Source of the DNA: Marinifilum sp.
GTDB taxonomy: Bacteria; Bacteroidota; Bacteroidia; Bacteroidales; CG2-30-32-10
Direction: 5' to 3'
Assembly (NCBI GenBank): GCA_020718065.1
Contig: DYDE01000023.1
Coordinates: 1 to 38,711, forward strand
DNA length: 38,711 nt
A program made the position numbers and the translations under genes. Positions within the stretch are counted from its first letter, which is position 1; each line of letters opens with the position of its first letter. The notes beneath the pieces are model-generated. The model saw nothing but the letters and a program-made list of their open reading frames with translations. It did no database searches and was not told the DNA's origin. Shown in pieces: positions 21,089 to 30,174 of this stretch.

Positions 21089-23638
21089 TTATTTAGATAT
21101 TTTATTTCGGTACAGTTTTTTATCAATTACATACAACATTTCCGCTTCATTTAGTTCATTAGGTAGAAAATCAGAAATTTTCTTAATTTCAGTATTTGGA
21201 TTGTTAATTAAATCTGAATAATTTAAGAAAAGAATTTCAACTTGTGGTTCTTTTTCTGACCAAATTTTTACTTTATCTAATTCTTTTTTAAACACTTCTG
21301 CAATTGCTGATGAATATGTAGTAACGTCTTTTTTTCCTAACATCTTTTGTTGCGACATCATAATTTCCTCTATGTTTCGCTGCATAAAAATTACTTTATA
21401 ATTAAAATCAGTAGGTAAATATTGAAGTAATTGAGCAATTACTTTTATTGCTTTTCCCTTTGCTTCAACTACCCATGAATTGTCTTTTGCCAAAGATTTC
21501 ACTTTTTCATATTCAAAATAACCTTTTGGATTATTATCATCAGGTTCTCTAATGTTATCAACAAACAATTCAATACCACCAGCCTGTAGTATTTGCATCA
21601 TCATAGAAGTGCCTGAGCGTGGTAATCCTGATACAATTGTAATTTGTCCTTTCATAATTTCATTTAATATATTTGAATGGAGTTCTAATTTCTCAGTATT
21701 TTTTATATGAGAACTATATATTTTAAGCAACCAACGTCTTGCTTTATAAAACTTTGGAGCCATTAAAAGACATATTTCAAATGCATTTGCAGCCTCACTG
21801 TATTTTTTCATTTTATAAAATACAATTCCTAAATTATAATGTGAAGGCGCATAATGATAAACCAAACCAATAGCTGTAAGTAAATTATCAGCTGCTTCTT
21901 CAAGCATCCCTTTATTTAAAAAACATACTCCAAGTCCATGAAAAGCTGATGAACATTCATCATCTATAACTAAAGCATTATTAAATGCATTAATAGCATC
22001 ATCCATTCTGTTTAATTGAGAATATATTCTGCCTAGCTCAAGTTGTACTCCTTGAGATTCAGGATTTAGTTTCTCTGATTTTTTAAGTAATTCAATGGCT
22101 TTTTCTAAATTATTTTCATATATAGATAAAATGCCTTCTAATAAATCAACATTAGCAAAAAATGCTTCATCAAGACTTCTAAGATTGTTTATAACACCTC
22201 TTGCTTCTTCAAAGCGTTTAACACGCATATAGCTTCTGGCGAGCTCTATATTATGCCGAATGTCTTTATTATTTCTTTTATACAATTCTTCAAATATTGG
22301 AAGTGTTTTATCAAAATACTTCCTAGCATTATAAGCTTTAGCGAGATTATATTGAAGCTCATCTTTGGCTTTTTCCATTGCTTTATTTTTATCTTCACCG
22401 GGATCTTCGATATAACCCAACTCAACCAATTGCTTTAATGCTTCAGCTGAAGCAATAGTATCTTCTTGATCATTTTCTGAATGAGTTCCAAAATCTCCCT
22501 CAATATCTTCCCAACTTTCAATATAATCAGGCTCATTTTTATTTTTAAATACATTCAATAGAACTTTGCCATCCATATCTTTTCCAACTGGCAAACCAAA
22601 TAAATGTAATATTGTTGGTGTAATATCTAATAAAGTAGCACCATAAATTCTTTCATCTTTCTGAATACTATCTCCACTTATACAAAAAACGCCATAGGGA
22701 TTGTGGTCCAAAGCTGGTGCAGGACCATATTTAGGTAAAGCTGTTGATCTCATTTTACCTGAATAAAAACCGTGATCTGAAGTGATAATTATAGTAGTAT
22801 CTTCTCCTGCAAGTTCAACTAATCTTTCTAACATCATGTCATGAAAGATATAAACACCTGATATAACATCCTTATAAACATTATAATCAAAATCAGAAAC
22901 ACCTTCCATTTGAGGTGGATGAAATTTCATAAAAGCATGACATGCATGATCAATTGAATCAAAATAAACAGCTGTAAAATCCCATTCTGTATTTTCCATT
23001 AACCATGTTGTGGCTGCTTGAATACTTGATGCTTCGGCAATTATTTTAGCTAAAGCTGATAGATGTTTATCTTTTTCCTGATCAATTTTTGCAGCCTCAG
23101 GAACAAATGGTAAAATGTGTGCTTGAGTTAATTCTTTAGGATGAACCCTTAATTTATCAATTTCTTTAATTAGTTCTTTTGGATGAATAGTACCTTTTGG
23201 TAAAAACCAAAGCTTTTCATTATCTGCATTTATTTTTTGAAAAAAATTAGAAATCATAGCTCCATTTATGGGTTCTGCAGGGTGACTTGGCCACCAACCC
23301 ACAACATTACATTTTTTCCCTTTACTATTTAATATATTCCAAAGAGCTCTGCATTTTCTTGATGTAACATTTACAGGACGAATACCTCCTTCAATTGGAT
23401 TTGGTTCAATAAAACCTAATATGCCGTGCTTATCAGCCCTTTTCCCAGTAGCAATTGAAGTCCACAATATTGGAGATAAAGGCGGATCAAGTGTTGCTAT
23501 ATTGCCAATTACTCCGTTGTTAACAATTTTTTCTAAAGCAGGCATTTTACCTGCATCCAATAAAGGATTGATAATTTTCCAATCAGCAGCATCCCATCCA
23601 ATTAAAAGAATTTTCTTGGTTAGTGGCTTATTCTTCAT
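21089..23638 (-). CDS. Phosphodiesterase/alkaline-phosphatase - TPR - sulfotransferase fusion
   Basis: 849 residues in three parts. Residues 1-385: alkaline phosphatase / nucleotide-pyrophosphatase superfamily, with metal ligands in LLIGWDAADW, FDSIDHACHAF, TSDHGFYSG and ALDHNPYG, and a Thr/Ser nucleophile candidate in PILWTSIATGK (60-61). Residues about 415-650: TPR repeats (AKAYNARKYFDKTLPIFEELY, GRIYSQLNRMDDAINAFNNAL and others). Residues about 660-849: a sulfotransferase-like P-loop domain with SGLPRSGTSMMMQIL near 670. No signal peptide or membrane segment is seen, so it is probably cytoplasmic. The substrate is unknown; the parts suggest handling of phosphate- or sulfate-modified glycans or lipids. 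It overlaps the small upstream ORF by 11 bases. Confidence 0.85.
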   Translation of the reverse strand: MKNKPLTKKILLIGWDAADWKIINPLLDAGKMPALEKIVNNGVIGNIATLDPPLSPILWTSIATGKRADKHGILGFIEPNPIEGGIRPVNVTSRKCRALWNILNSKGKKCNVVGWWPSHPAEPINGAMISNFFQKINADNEKLWFLPKGTIHPKELIKEIDKLRVHPKELTQAHILPFVPEAAKIDQEKDKHLSALAKIIAEASSIQAATTWLMENTEWDFTAVYFDSIDHACHAFMKFHPPQMEGVSDFDYNVYKDVISGVYIFHDMMLERLVELAGEDTTIIITSDHGFYSGKMRSTALPKYGPAPALDHNPYGVFCISGDSIQKDERIYGATLLDITPTILHLFGLPVGKDMDGKVLLNVFKNKNEPDYIESWEDIEGDFGTHSENDQEDTIASAEALKQLVELGYIEDPGEDKNKAMEKAKDELQYNLAKAYNARKYFDKTLPIFEELYKRNNKDIRHNIELARSYMRVKRFEEARGVINNLRSLDEAFFANVDLLEGILSIYENNLEKAIELLKKSEKLNPESQGVQLELGRIYSQLNRMDDAINAFNNALVIDDECSSAFHGLGVCFLNKGMLEEAADNLLTAIGLVYHYAPSHYNLGIVFYKMKKYSEAANAFEICLLMAPKFYKARRWLLKIYSSHIKNTEKLELHSNILNEIMKGQITIVSGLPRSGTSMMMQILQAGGIELFVDNIREPDDNNPKGYFEYEKVKSLAKDNSWVVEAKGKAIKVIAQLLQYLPTDFNYKVIFMQRNIEEIMMSQQKMLGKKDVTTYSSAIAEVFKKELDKVKIWSEKEPQVEILFLNYSDLINNPNTEIKKISDFLPNELNEAEMLYVIDKKLYRNKISK

Positions 23639-23840
23639 CTTCAGTGATTATTTGATCGTTTTCTTCCTTTCTTTTATTTTGGGCTTCTATTCTAACTTTT
23701 CTCCATGCTTTTAATCCAACAGCACCATATGCTAGCAAGCCAATCGCACCTTCTTCTGGAATATCAATTTTTACTTTTTGACCATTAATAGTTGCATACA
23801 ATATATGATTATTATTAGTTTTACTGTTTAAACCATCCAT
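23628..23840 (-). CDS. Small hypothetical protein (70 residues) behind clpX
   Basis: No family was recognised. The N-terminal half looks beta-rich (HILYATINGQKVKIDIPEE), then a short apolar segment (GAIGLLAYGAVGLKAW), then a highly charged C-terminal tail. The apolar part is too short for a certain membrane helix. It starts 18 bases after the clpX stop and overlaps the following fusion gene by 11 bases, so it is probably translated in coupling with that gene and may act with it. Confidence 0.6.
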   Translation of the reverse strand: MDGLNSKTNNNHILYATINGQKVKIDIPEEGAIGLLAYGAVGLKAWRKVRIEAQNKRKEENDQIITEDEE

Positions 23841-23858
23841 AAATAAAAGATATTAAAT

Positions 23859-25094
23859 TTATGCTACTTTTAATTTTTTGAGATTTGATTTTACTAATTT
23901 TTCTTCAGCATAACCAATACTTATGGTAATCTCTTTTATAGTATTGTCAGATGGGAGTTCAAACATAGCATCAGTCATAATGAATTCACAAATAGACCTT
24001 AGACCTCTTGCACCAAGTTTAAATTCAATTGCTTTATCTACAATTAATTCTAATGCTTTATTATCGAATTTTAACTTGATACCATCAATATCAAAAAGTT
24101 TTGTATACTGCTTTATAAGTGAATTTTTAGGTTCTGTAAGAATTCTTCTAAGAGCTGCTCTATCAAGAGGATTTAAGTACGTGAGAATTGGTAATCTCCC
24201 AACCAACTCAGGAATTAATCCAAATTTCTTTAAATCCTGAGGAGCTATATATTGAAGAATATTATTTTTATCAATATGCTCTCTTTCTTTATTCGATTCG
24301 TAACCAATTACGTTTGTTTGTAAACGCGATGCTATTTTCTTTTCAATACCATCAAAAGCACCTCCACATAAAAATAAAATATTTTGGGTATTTACCTGAA
24401 TCATTTTTTGTTCTGGATGCTTTCTCCCTCCTTGAGGAGGAACATTAATTACTGCACCTTCAAGAAGTTTTAATAATGCTTGCTGAACTCCTTCACCAGA
24501 AACATCTCTTGTTATAGAAGGATTATCACTTTTACGTGCAATTTTATCAATTTCATCAATGAATACAATTCCTTTTTCAGCTGCTTTTACATTATAATCA
24601 GCAACTTGAAGCAATCGCGTAAGGACAGTTTCAACATCTTCACCAACATAGCCAGCCTCAGTTAAAACTGTAGCATCGGCAATACAGAAAGGAACTTTTA
24701 GCATTCTGGCAATTGTTCTTGCCAAAAGGGTTTTTCCAGTACCTGTTTCACCTACCAATATGACATTGGATTTTTCAATTTCTATATCATCATCACCTTT
24801 TGATGTTGTCTGATTAATACGTTTATAATGATTATATACTGCAACTGATAAGACTTTTTTTGCATCATCCTGACCTATCACATATTGGTCAAGGTGCTTT
24901 TTAATCTCAATAGGTTTTAATAATGTAAAATCAGTAGCAGTATCAGGTTTTTTAGAAGTCTTTTCTTCTTGAATTATAACATTAGCTTGTTCAACACATT
25001 TTTCACATATTTGCCCTTTTAACCCTGTTATTAGTAATTCAACATCGTCTTTTGCTCTACCACAAAAAGAGCATGTTGCAACTTCTTTAGCCAT
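23859..25094 (-). CDS. clpX: ATP-dependent Clp protease ATPase subunit ClpX
   Basis: Unfolds substrates and feeds them to ClpP. 411 residues. An N-terminal zinc-binding domain has Cys8, Cys11, Cys30 and Cys33. The AAA+ core shows Walker A (VGETGTGKT), Walker B (VFIDEIDKI), the RKH pore loop (GGRKHPEQ) and the C-terminal ARLRSICE-type sensor ([10 protein letters not shown]). The ClpP-docking loop reads IGY instead of the usual IGF or IGL. It lies 12 bases behind clpP, in the standard tig-clpP-clpX order. Confidence 0.98.
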   Translation of the reverse strand: MAKEVATCSFCGRAKDDVELLITGLKGQICEKCVEQANVIIQEEKTSKKPDTATDFTLLKPIEIKKHLDQYVIGQDDAKKVLSVAVYNHYKRINQTTSKGDDDIEIEKSNVILVGETGTGKTLLARTIARMLKVPFCIADATVLTEAGYVGEDVETVLTRLLQVADYNVKAAEKGIVFIDEIDKIARKSDNPSITRDVSGEGVQQALLKLLEGAVINVPPQGGRKHPEQKMIQVNTQNILFLCGGAFDGIEKKIASRLQTNVIGYESNKEREHIDKNNILQYIAPQDLKKFGLIPELVGRLPILTYLNPLDRAALRRILTEPKNSLIKQYTKLFDIDGIKLKFDNKALELIVDKAIEFKLGARGLRSICEFIMTDAMFELPSDNTIKEITISIGYAEEKLVKSNLKKLKVA

Positions 25095-25106
25095 TTTATA
25101 ATTTAA

Positions 25107-25793
25107 TTATTTTTTAATGCTACCCAATATTTCATCAATCATACCATATTCTTTTGCTTCCTCTGAAGTCATCCAATAATCACGATCTGCATCTTTCCAA
25201 ATTTTATCATAAGGTTGTTTAGAATGAACAGAAATAATATCGTACAATTCTTTTTTTAGTTTTTGAATTTCTTTAGCAGTAATTTCAATATCAGAAGCTT
25301 GTCCTTCTGCACCACCCATTGGTTGGTGAATCAAAACTCTAGAATGCTTCAAAGCTGTTCTTTTTCCATCTTTTCCTGCACATAATAAAACAGCTCCCAT
25401 AGATGCAGCCATTCCAGTACATATAGTTGCAACATCTGGAGCAATATATTGCATTGTATCATATATGCCAAGACCAGCATAAACAGAACCACCAGGCGTA
25501 TTCAAATAAATCTGAATATCTTTTTTTGAATCAACTGATTCTAGAAACAATAATTGAGCCTGTATAATATTAGCAACATAATCATCTATTGGAACACCTA
25601 AAAATATAATTCTATCCATCATTAATCGAGAGAAAACATCCATTGTAGCAATGTTTAATTGTCTTTCTTCTATAATAGTTGGTGATATATAATTAGCATA
25701 AATAGAAGAATATGAAGCATATTTATCTAAACTTAAACTATTTATTCCTAGATGTTTACTAGCATATTTTCTAAACTCATTATTGTTGCTCAT
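25107..25793 (-). CDS. clpP: ATP-dependent Clp protease proteolytic subunit ClpP
   Basis: Serine peptidase core of ClpXP. 228 residues with catalytic Ser131 (GMAASMGAVLL), His156 (RVLIHQPMGG) and Asp205 (DADRDYWMT). LNTPGGSVYAGLGIYD is the conserved substrate-groove element. The N-terminal region of about 30 residues before the mature-like start is longer than in E. coli and probably serves as propeptide. It lies 21 bases behind tig. Confidence 0.98.
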   Translation of the reverse strand: MSNNNEFRKYASKHLGINSLSLDKYASYSSIYANYISPTIIEERQLNIATMDVFSRLMMDRIIFLGVPIDDYVANIIQAQLLFLESVDSKKDIQIYLNTPGGSVYAGLGIYDTMQYIAPDVATICTGMAASMGAVLLCAGKDGKRTALKHSRVLIHQPMGGAEGQASDIEITAKEIQKLKKELYDIISVHSKQPYDKIWKDADRDYWMTSEEAKEYGMIDEILGSIKK

Positions 25794-25814
25794 AATTGTA
25801 TTTTTTAATTATTA

Positions 25815-27179
25815 TTAATTTTCTTTTTCAGATGCTAATTTAATAAATTCATTAATGTCAACTTCTTTTTTATTTGATAATATGGTTTTTTTAAATACCT
25901 CGATTAATCTTTCGTTATAAATTCTTTCATATATTTTTTCAGCTTCTTTTTTATCTTTAAGCACATTTTGAGCAATTTCATATAAAGCCTCATCACTTTC
26001 AGTTTCACCACCCTTTTTTATGCCATAAGGTTTAATAAATGTATTTATTATAAAATCTTTTGCATCTTGTTCTGTAACATTTATTTTGTTTTCAATTAAT
26101 AATTTATTTTCTATTAATTGCCATTTTAAAGATTTTGCATATACATCATATTCGCTTTCAATTTGTTCTTTAGAAAATTTACCTTCATTAACTTCGAACA
26201 ACCAACGTTTTAAAAATTCATCTGGTAATTTAATATTTACATTATCAATAAGATTTGTAACTACATCATTAAAATATTTTTTATCTACTTGTAAATCGTA
26301 ATTCTTGCTCATATCAGATTTAATCTTATCTCTGAATTCCTGCTCATTCGTAACAATATCTTTACCATAAAGCTTTTCAAATAATTCATTATCAATAGCT
26401 GCAGGAATAATTTTACTTACTCCAATTACTTTAATTTGAAATTCGTTTGTAATGCTTTCTGCTTTTTCGGGTGAAATATTTAATTTATAAGCTATTTCCT
26501 TATTATTTTCAAATAATTTTAAAAGATTAATTTTAATTATTTCATCTTTTTTTAGATCAATAAACTTCTTTTGTAAAGTTTTTGGTTTGATTTGATCTAA
26601 ATAAATAAATGAACTATGTTTAATACCACCTTCCAATATGTTTCCATCTGTATCTAATTCCGAGAACTCTCCATAAATCATACAAGTCTCATCAGCAACT
26701 TCAGGAGTTTCATATTTTCCATATCTTTTTTGAATATCTGAAATATTTTTTTCAAGGTCTTCATCTTCAACTTTGATAGTATATTCAATTATATCTTTCA
26801 TTTCAGATAAATTAATAATAAATTCAGGCGACAAGCCAAGATCGTAAGAAAATTCAAAACTATTTTGATTTTCCCAATCAATGTTATTATTTTTATCATG
26901 GGCTGGCAATGGATTACCAAGTGTTTCTATTTTATTATCTTCAAGGTATTTATGAAGAGAATCAACTAATATTTTATTGATTTCTTCAGCCATAACAGAA
27001 TTTCCTACCATTTTTTTAATCATTCCAAAAGGCACTTTCCCAGCTCTAAATCCTGGTATATTTGCTTTTTTTTGATAATCTTTAAGTGATTTATCAACTT
27101 TCTCCTGATAATCAATTGATTCTAATTGAATTTTTAATGTAGCTGTTAATTCGCCGGTGTTTTCTCTAGTAATATTCAT
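25815..27179 (-). CDS. tig: Trigger factor (ribosome-associated chaperone)
   Basis: Binds at the ribosome exit tunnel and assists nascent-chain folding. 454 residues from the ATG at 27179. The family begins MNITRENTGELTATLKIQ, and the extra 17 residues upstream depend on a TTG at 27230, so the later start is chosen. The ribosome-binding signature is GFRAGKVPFGMIKKM (about 39-53). The peptidyl-prolyl isomerase-like middle is divergent, and the helical C-terminal part is of normal length. First gene of the tig-clpP-clpX group. Confidence 0.95.
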   Translation of the reverse strand: MNITRENTGELTATLKIQLESIDYQEKVDKSLKDYQKKANIPGFRAGKVPFGMIKKMVGNSVMAEEINKILVDSLHKYLEDNKIETLGNPLPAHDKNNNIDWENQNSFEFSYDLGLSPEFIINLSEMKDIIEYTIKVEDEDLEKNISDIQKRYGKYETPEVADETCMIYGEFSELDTDGNILEGGIKHSSFIYLDQIKPKTLQKKFIDLKKDEIIKINLLKLFENNKEIAYKLNISPEKAESITNEFQIKVIGVSKIIPAAIDNELFEKLYGKDIVTNEQEFRDKIKSDMSKNYDLQVDKKYFNDVVTNLIDNVNIKLPDEFLKRWLFEVNEGKFSKEQIESEYDVYAKSLKWQLIENKLLIENKINVTEQDAKDFIINTFIKPYGIKKGGETESDEALYEIAQNVLKDKKEAEKIYERIYNERLIEVFKKTILSNKKEVDINEFIKLASEKEN

Positions 27180-27210
27180 TTTAAAATGTTTAACAGGTTT
27201 AATAAAAATA

Positions 27211-27253
27211 ACCCCGCATTGAACTGACAATAATTCCTTTCATTTTACGGGGT
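27211..27253 (-). terminator. Hairpin between tRNA-Leu and tig (terminator or attenuator)
   Basis: ACCCCG (27211-27216) pairs with CGGGGT (27248-27253) across a 31-base loop. On the minus strand it is followed by TATTTTTATT. A short reading frame (MKGIIVSSMRGYFY) lies across it on the minus strand. It could end the tRNA transcript or tune read-through into tig. Confidence 0.35.
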
Positions 27254-27277
27254 ATTTGTTAAATAACTTATATTTTG

Positions 27278-27359
27278 TGCGGATGAAGGGACTCGAACCC
27301 ATACACCTTTCGGCACTAGATTCTAAGTCTAGCGCGGCTACCAATTACGCCACATCCGC
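27278..27359 (-). tRNA. tRNA-Leu (anticodon TAG)
   Basis: The minus strand folds into a class II cloverleaf. The acceptor stem is GCGGATG with CATCCGC plus discriminator A, the D arm contains GTAATTGGTAG, and the anticodon stem CTAGA/TCTAG holds the loop CTTAGAA with anticodon TAG. A long variable arm (GCCGAAAGGT) and the T arm TGGGTTCGAGTCCC follow. CCA is not encoded. Length 82 bases. Confidence 0.96.
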
Positions 27360-27381
27360 AAAGGTTTTTTATTTTGGTTTG

Positions 27382-27389
27382 CAAAGATA
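27382..27389 (-). promoter_or_regulatory. -7 element of the tRNA-Leu promoter
   Basis: The minus strand reads TATCTTTG, an exact TAnnTTTG, 22 bases before the tRNA 5' end. It is the same octamer as in front of the restriction endonuclease. Confidence 0.6.
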
Positions 27390-27445
27390 AGTTTTTTTTA
27401 TTAAATCTATAATATTTTTTAAGCTTTTTTAAAGTTAAGAAATTG

Positions 27446-27453
27446 TAATTTTG
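27446..27453 (+). promoter_or_regulatory. -7 element of the nitroreductase gene
   Basis: TAATTTTG, an exact TAnnTTTG, 25 bases before the ATG at 27479. It is divergent from the tRNA promoter. Confidence 0.5.
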
Positions 27454-27478
27454 CTAAAAATATTAAAATACTAAAATT

Positions 27479-28228
27479 ATGCTTAATACAATTTTTGAAC
27501 ATCGAACAATTAGAAAATATAAAAGTACTTTGATCCCAGATAATATTTTGAATAACATTCTTGAAGCAGGGTTTAGGGCTTCAACAACTGGCAATATGCA
27601 AGTTTATAGTATTATAGTTACAAAGGATGTTGATAACAAAAAACAATTGTGTGGCTTTCATTTTAATCAAAAAATGGTAGAAGAAGCACCAGTAATACTC
27701 ACATTTTTTGCTGATTTTAATAGATTTAATAAATGGTGCGAACAAAGACAAGCAGAACCTGGATATGATAATTTTTTATCCTTTTTTACTGCTGCTATTG
27801 ATGCTTTACTTGTTGCACAAAATGTCGCTATAGCAGCAGAATCAAATTGTTTAGGAATTTGCTACTTAGGTACAACAATATATCAGGCAGATAAATTAAT
27901 TGATTTTTTTAAATGTCCCAAAGGTGTTATTCCAATTACAACTCTTGTTCTTGGTTATCCAGATGAAAAGCCTGAATTAACCGACCGCTTACCATTTGAG
28001 GGTATTGTTCATAAAGAAAAATATGCTGATTATACCCCAGAAAGTATAGACAATATATATAAGACGAAAGAATCTCTTCCACAAACGCTGGAATTACTTA
28101 AAATAAATCAACTGGAAAATCTTGCTAAAATTTTTACTCAGAAAAGATATACCAAAAAAGATAATATTTTATTTTCAAATAAATTTATAGATGTAATCCG
28201 AAATCAGGGTTTTATGAATAATGAATAA
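27479..28228 (+). CDS. Nitroreductase family flavoprotein (NfsA-like)
   Basis: FMN-dependent NAD(P)H oxidoreductase. 249 residues. The start FEHRTIRKYK is the FMN-binding signature, and RASTTGNMQVYSIIVT, AIDALLVAQNVAIAAESNCLGICYLGT and LVLGYPDEKPELTDRLP are family elements. The C-terminal extension (about 185-249) resembles the NfsA/Frp group. The physiological electron acceptor is unknown. Its end overlaps the longest possible frame of the next gene by eight bases. Confidence 0.92.
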   Translation: MLNTIFEHRTIRKYKSTLIPDNILNNILEAGFRASTTGNMQVYSIIVTKDVDNKKQLCGFHFNQKMVEEAPVILTFFADFNRFNKWCEQRQAEPGYDNFLSFFTAAIDALLVAQNVAIAAESNCLGICYLGTTIYQADKLIDFFKCPKGVIPITTLVLGYPDEKPELTDRLPFEGIVHKEKYADYTPESIDNIYKTKESLPQTLELLKINQLENLAKIFTQKRYTKKDNILFSNKFIDVIRNQGFMNNE

Positions 28229-28286
28229 ATGGCAAGATAATTGTAGTTTATTTTGCATTTTGCTATATAATTTAATTTTTAAGTTT

Positions 28287-30167
28287 ATGTTCATTTCTAA
28301 AAAACAAAACACTCCAAGCTGGTTAGTACTTATTATAGATCTTATTATTTGTTTTATTTCTATCATTCTAGCTTATTTACTCCGCTTTAACTTTAATATT
28401 CCTTCAGTTGAAGTTAAATCTTTGCCTAAAGTTGTAACTTTTCTTCTCTTAGTTAGAGGAATAAGTTTTCTATTATCTAATGTACATTTAAGTATATTAA
28501 AATATACAAGTACAAAAGATGCTGTACGCATATTTTTTACAATTGCATCAGGTAGTTTACTTTTTGTATTAATCAATTTTATTTCTTTTAATGTTTTTAA
28601 TCTATCACATATTATACCTTTTTCAATTGTTGTAATAGATTTTATTGTTTCTGTTTTAGCAATGACAGCATATAGGCTAATTTTCAAAATCATTTATCTT
28701 GAAATGTACATTCCTTCCAAAGCTAAAACAAATGTTATAATATTTGGTGCTGGAGAATCTGGCTTTATAACTAAACGAGCACTTGACAGAGATGCGGGAA
28801 CTAGATATAGAGTAATAGCTTTTATTGATGAAGATAATAAAAAAATTGGAAAAACAGTTGAAGGAACAACTGTTTATGCTTTTGAAAACCTAGAAAAACT
28901 ACTTGATAATAACAATATTGCACATGTAATACTTGCAGTACAGAACCTCAATCAATTAAAAAAGAAAGAAATAATTGAATTATGCTTATCTTATAATACT
29001 AAAGTTTTAAACGTACCACCTGTAAGTAAATGGATAAATGGTGAGTTAAGTTTTAAACAAATAAAAAAAATCAATATAGAGGATTTACTTGAAAGAGAAG
29101 TTATTAAGCTTGATGAAAAAGCAATTCGCAAACAAATACTTGGTAGAAACATTCTCATTACAGGAGCAGCAGGTTCTATTGGCAGTGAATTAGCACGTCA
29201 GATTGCGAAATTTTCACCAAATAAAATTATTTTGTTAGATCAGGCAGAAACGCCATTATACCACATAGAACTTGAACTATCTGAAAAACATGATGATACT
29301 TGTTTCGAAATCGTAATGGGTGATATTAGCAATAATATAAGAATGGAAAAGCTTTTTAAAACATTTTCTCCACAAATTGTTTACCATGCAGCAGCATATA
29401 AACATGTACCTATGATGGAAAACAATCCGTCTGAAGCACTTTTAACCAACATTGCAGGAACAAAAATTATTGCTGATTTATCGGTTAAATATAACGTTGA
29501 AAAATTTGTAATGGTTTCAACTGATAAAGCTGTAAATCCTACAAATGTTATGGGTGCATCAAAACGAATTGCTGAAATTTACACACAATCACTTAATAGT
29601 AAAAAGAAGACAAAATTTATTACAACACGCTTTGGTAATGTTTTGGGGTCAAATGGATCTGTAATTCCATTATTCAGAAAACAAATTGACAAAGGTGGTC
29701 CAATCACCATCACACATCCTGATGTTACCCGTTTTTTTATGACAATTCCAGAATCATGTCAGCTTGTTTTAGAAGCTGGAGCTATGGGTAACGGTGGTGA
29801 AATCTTTATTTTTGATATGGGAAAATCTGTAAAAATAGTAGATCTTGCAAAAAAAATGATTAAGCTTTCTGGTTTAACATTGGGAAAAGATATACAAATT
29901 GCATATACAGGATTAAGACCTGGTGAAAAACTTTATGAAGAATTATTAAATAATAAAGAGAATACAATACCTACCCATCATCCGCAAATCATGATAGCCA
30001 AAATCAATGATTATCAGCTTGAAGTGGTTGAGAAAGAATTAAATGAATTAATAAATTTGTTTTCTTCACAAAACAATATTGAAATTGTTAGAAAGATGAA
30101 ACAAATTGTTCCGGAATTTATTAGCAATCACTCTGAATATGAAAAAATAGATCTTAATCTAATTTAA
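28287..30167 (+). CDS. Nucleotide-sugar 4,6-dehydratase, CapD / WbpM / FlaA1-type membrane protein
   Basis: Makes a 4-keto-6-deoxy nucleotide sugar (probably from UDP-GlcNAc) for capsule, O-antigen or glycan synthesis. From the preferred ATG it has 626 residues: four membrane segments (about 10-140), a first Rossmann domain (VIIFGAGESGF) and a C-terminal SDR domain with GAAGSIGSELARQ. The active site has Met in place of the usual SDR Tyr (VMGASKRIAEIY; M-x3-K), with Ser/Thr in VSTDKAVNPT, as in WbpM-type enzymes. The start at 28287 (MFISKKQNTPSW) matches the family N-terminus better than the ATG at 28221, which would overlap the nitroreductase gene. Confidence 0.92.
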   Translation: MFISKKQNTPSWLVLIIDLIICFISIILAYLLRFNFNIPSVEVKSLPKVVTFLLLVRGISFLLSNVHLSILKYTSTKDAVRIFFTIASGSLLFVLINFISFNVFNLSHIIPFSIVVIDFIVSVLAMTAYRLIFKIIYLEMYIPSKAKTNVIIFGAGESGFITKRALDRDAGTRYRVIAFIDEDNKKIGKTVEGTTVYAFENLEKLLDNNNIAHVILAVQNLNQLKKKEIIELCLSYNTKVLNVPPVSKWINGELSFKQIKKINIEDLLEREVIKLDEKAIRKQILGRNILITGAAGSIGSELARQIAKFSPNKIILLDQAETPLYHIELELSEKHDDTCFEIVMGDISNNIRMEKLFKTFSPQIVYHAAAYKHVPMMENNPSEALLTNIAGTKIIADLSVKYNVEKFVMVSTDKAVNPTNVMGASKRIAEIYTQSLNSKKKTKFITTRFGNVLGSNGSVIPLFRKQIDKGGPITITHPDVTRFFMTIPESCQLVLEAGAMGNGGEIFIFDMGKSVKIVDLAKKMIKLSGLTLGKDIQIAYTGLRPGEKLYEELLNNKENTIPTHHPQIMIAKINDYQLEVVEKELNELINLFSSQNNIEIVRKMKQIVPEFISNHSEYEKIDLNLI

Positions 30168-30174
30168 TTCCTAT

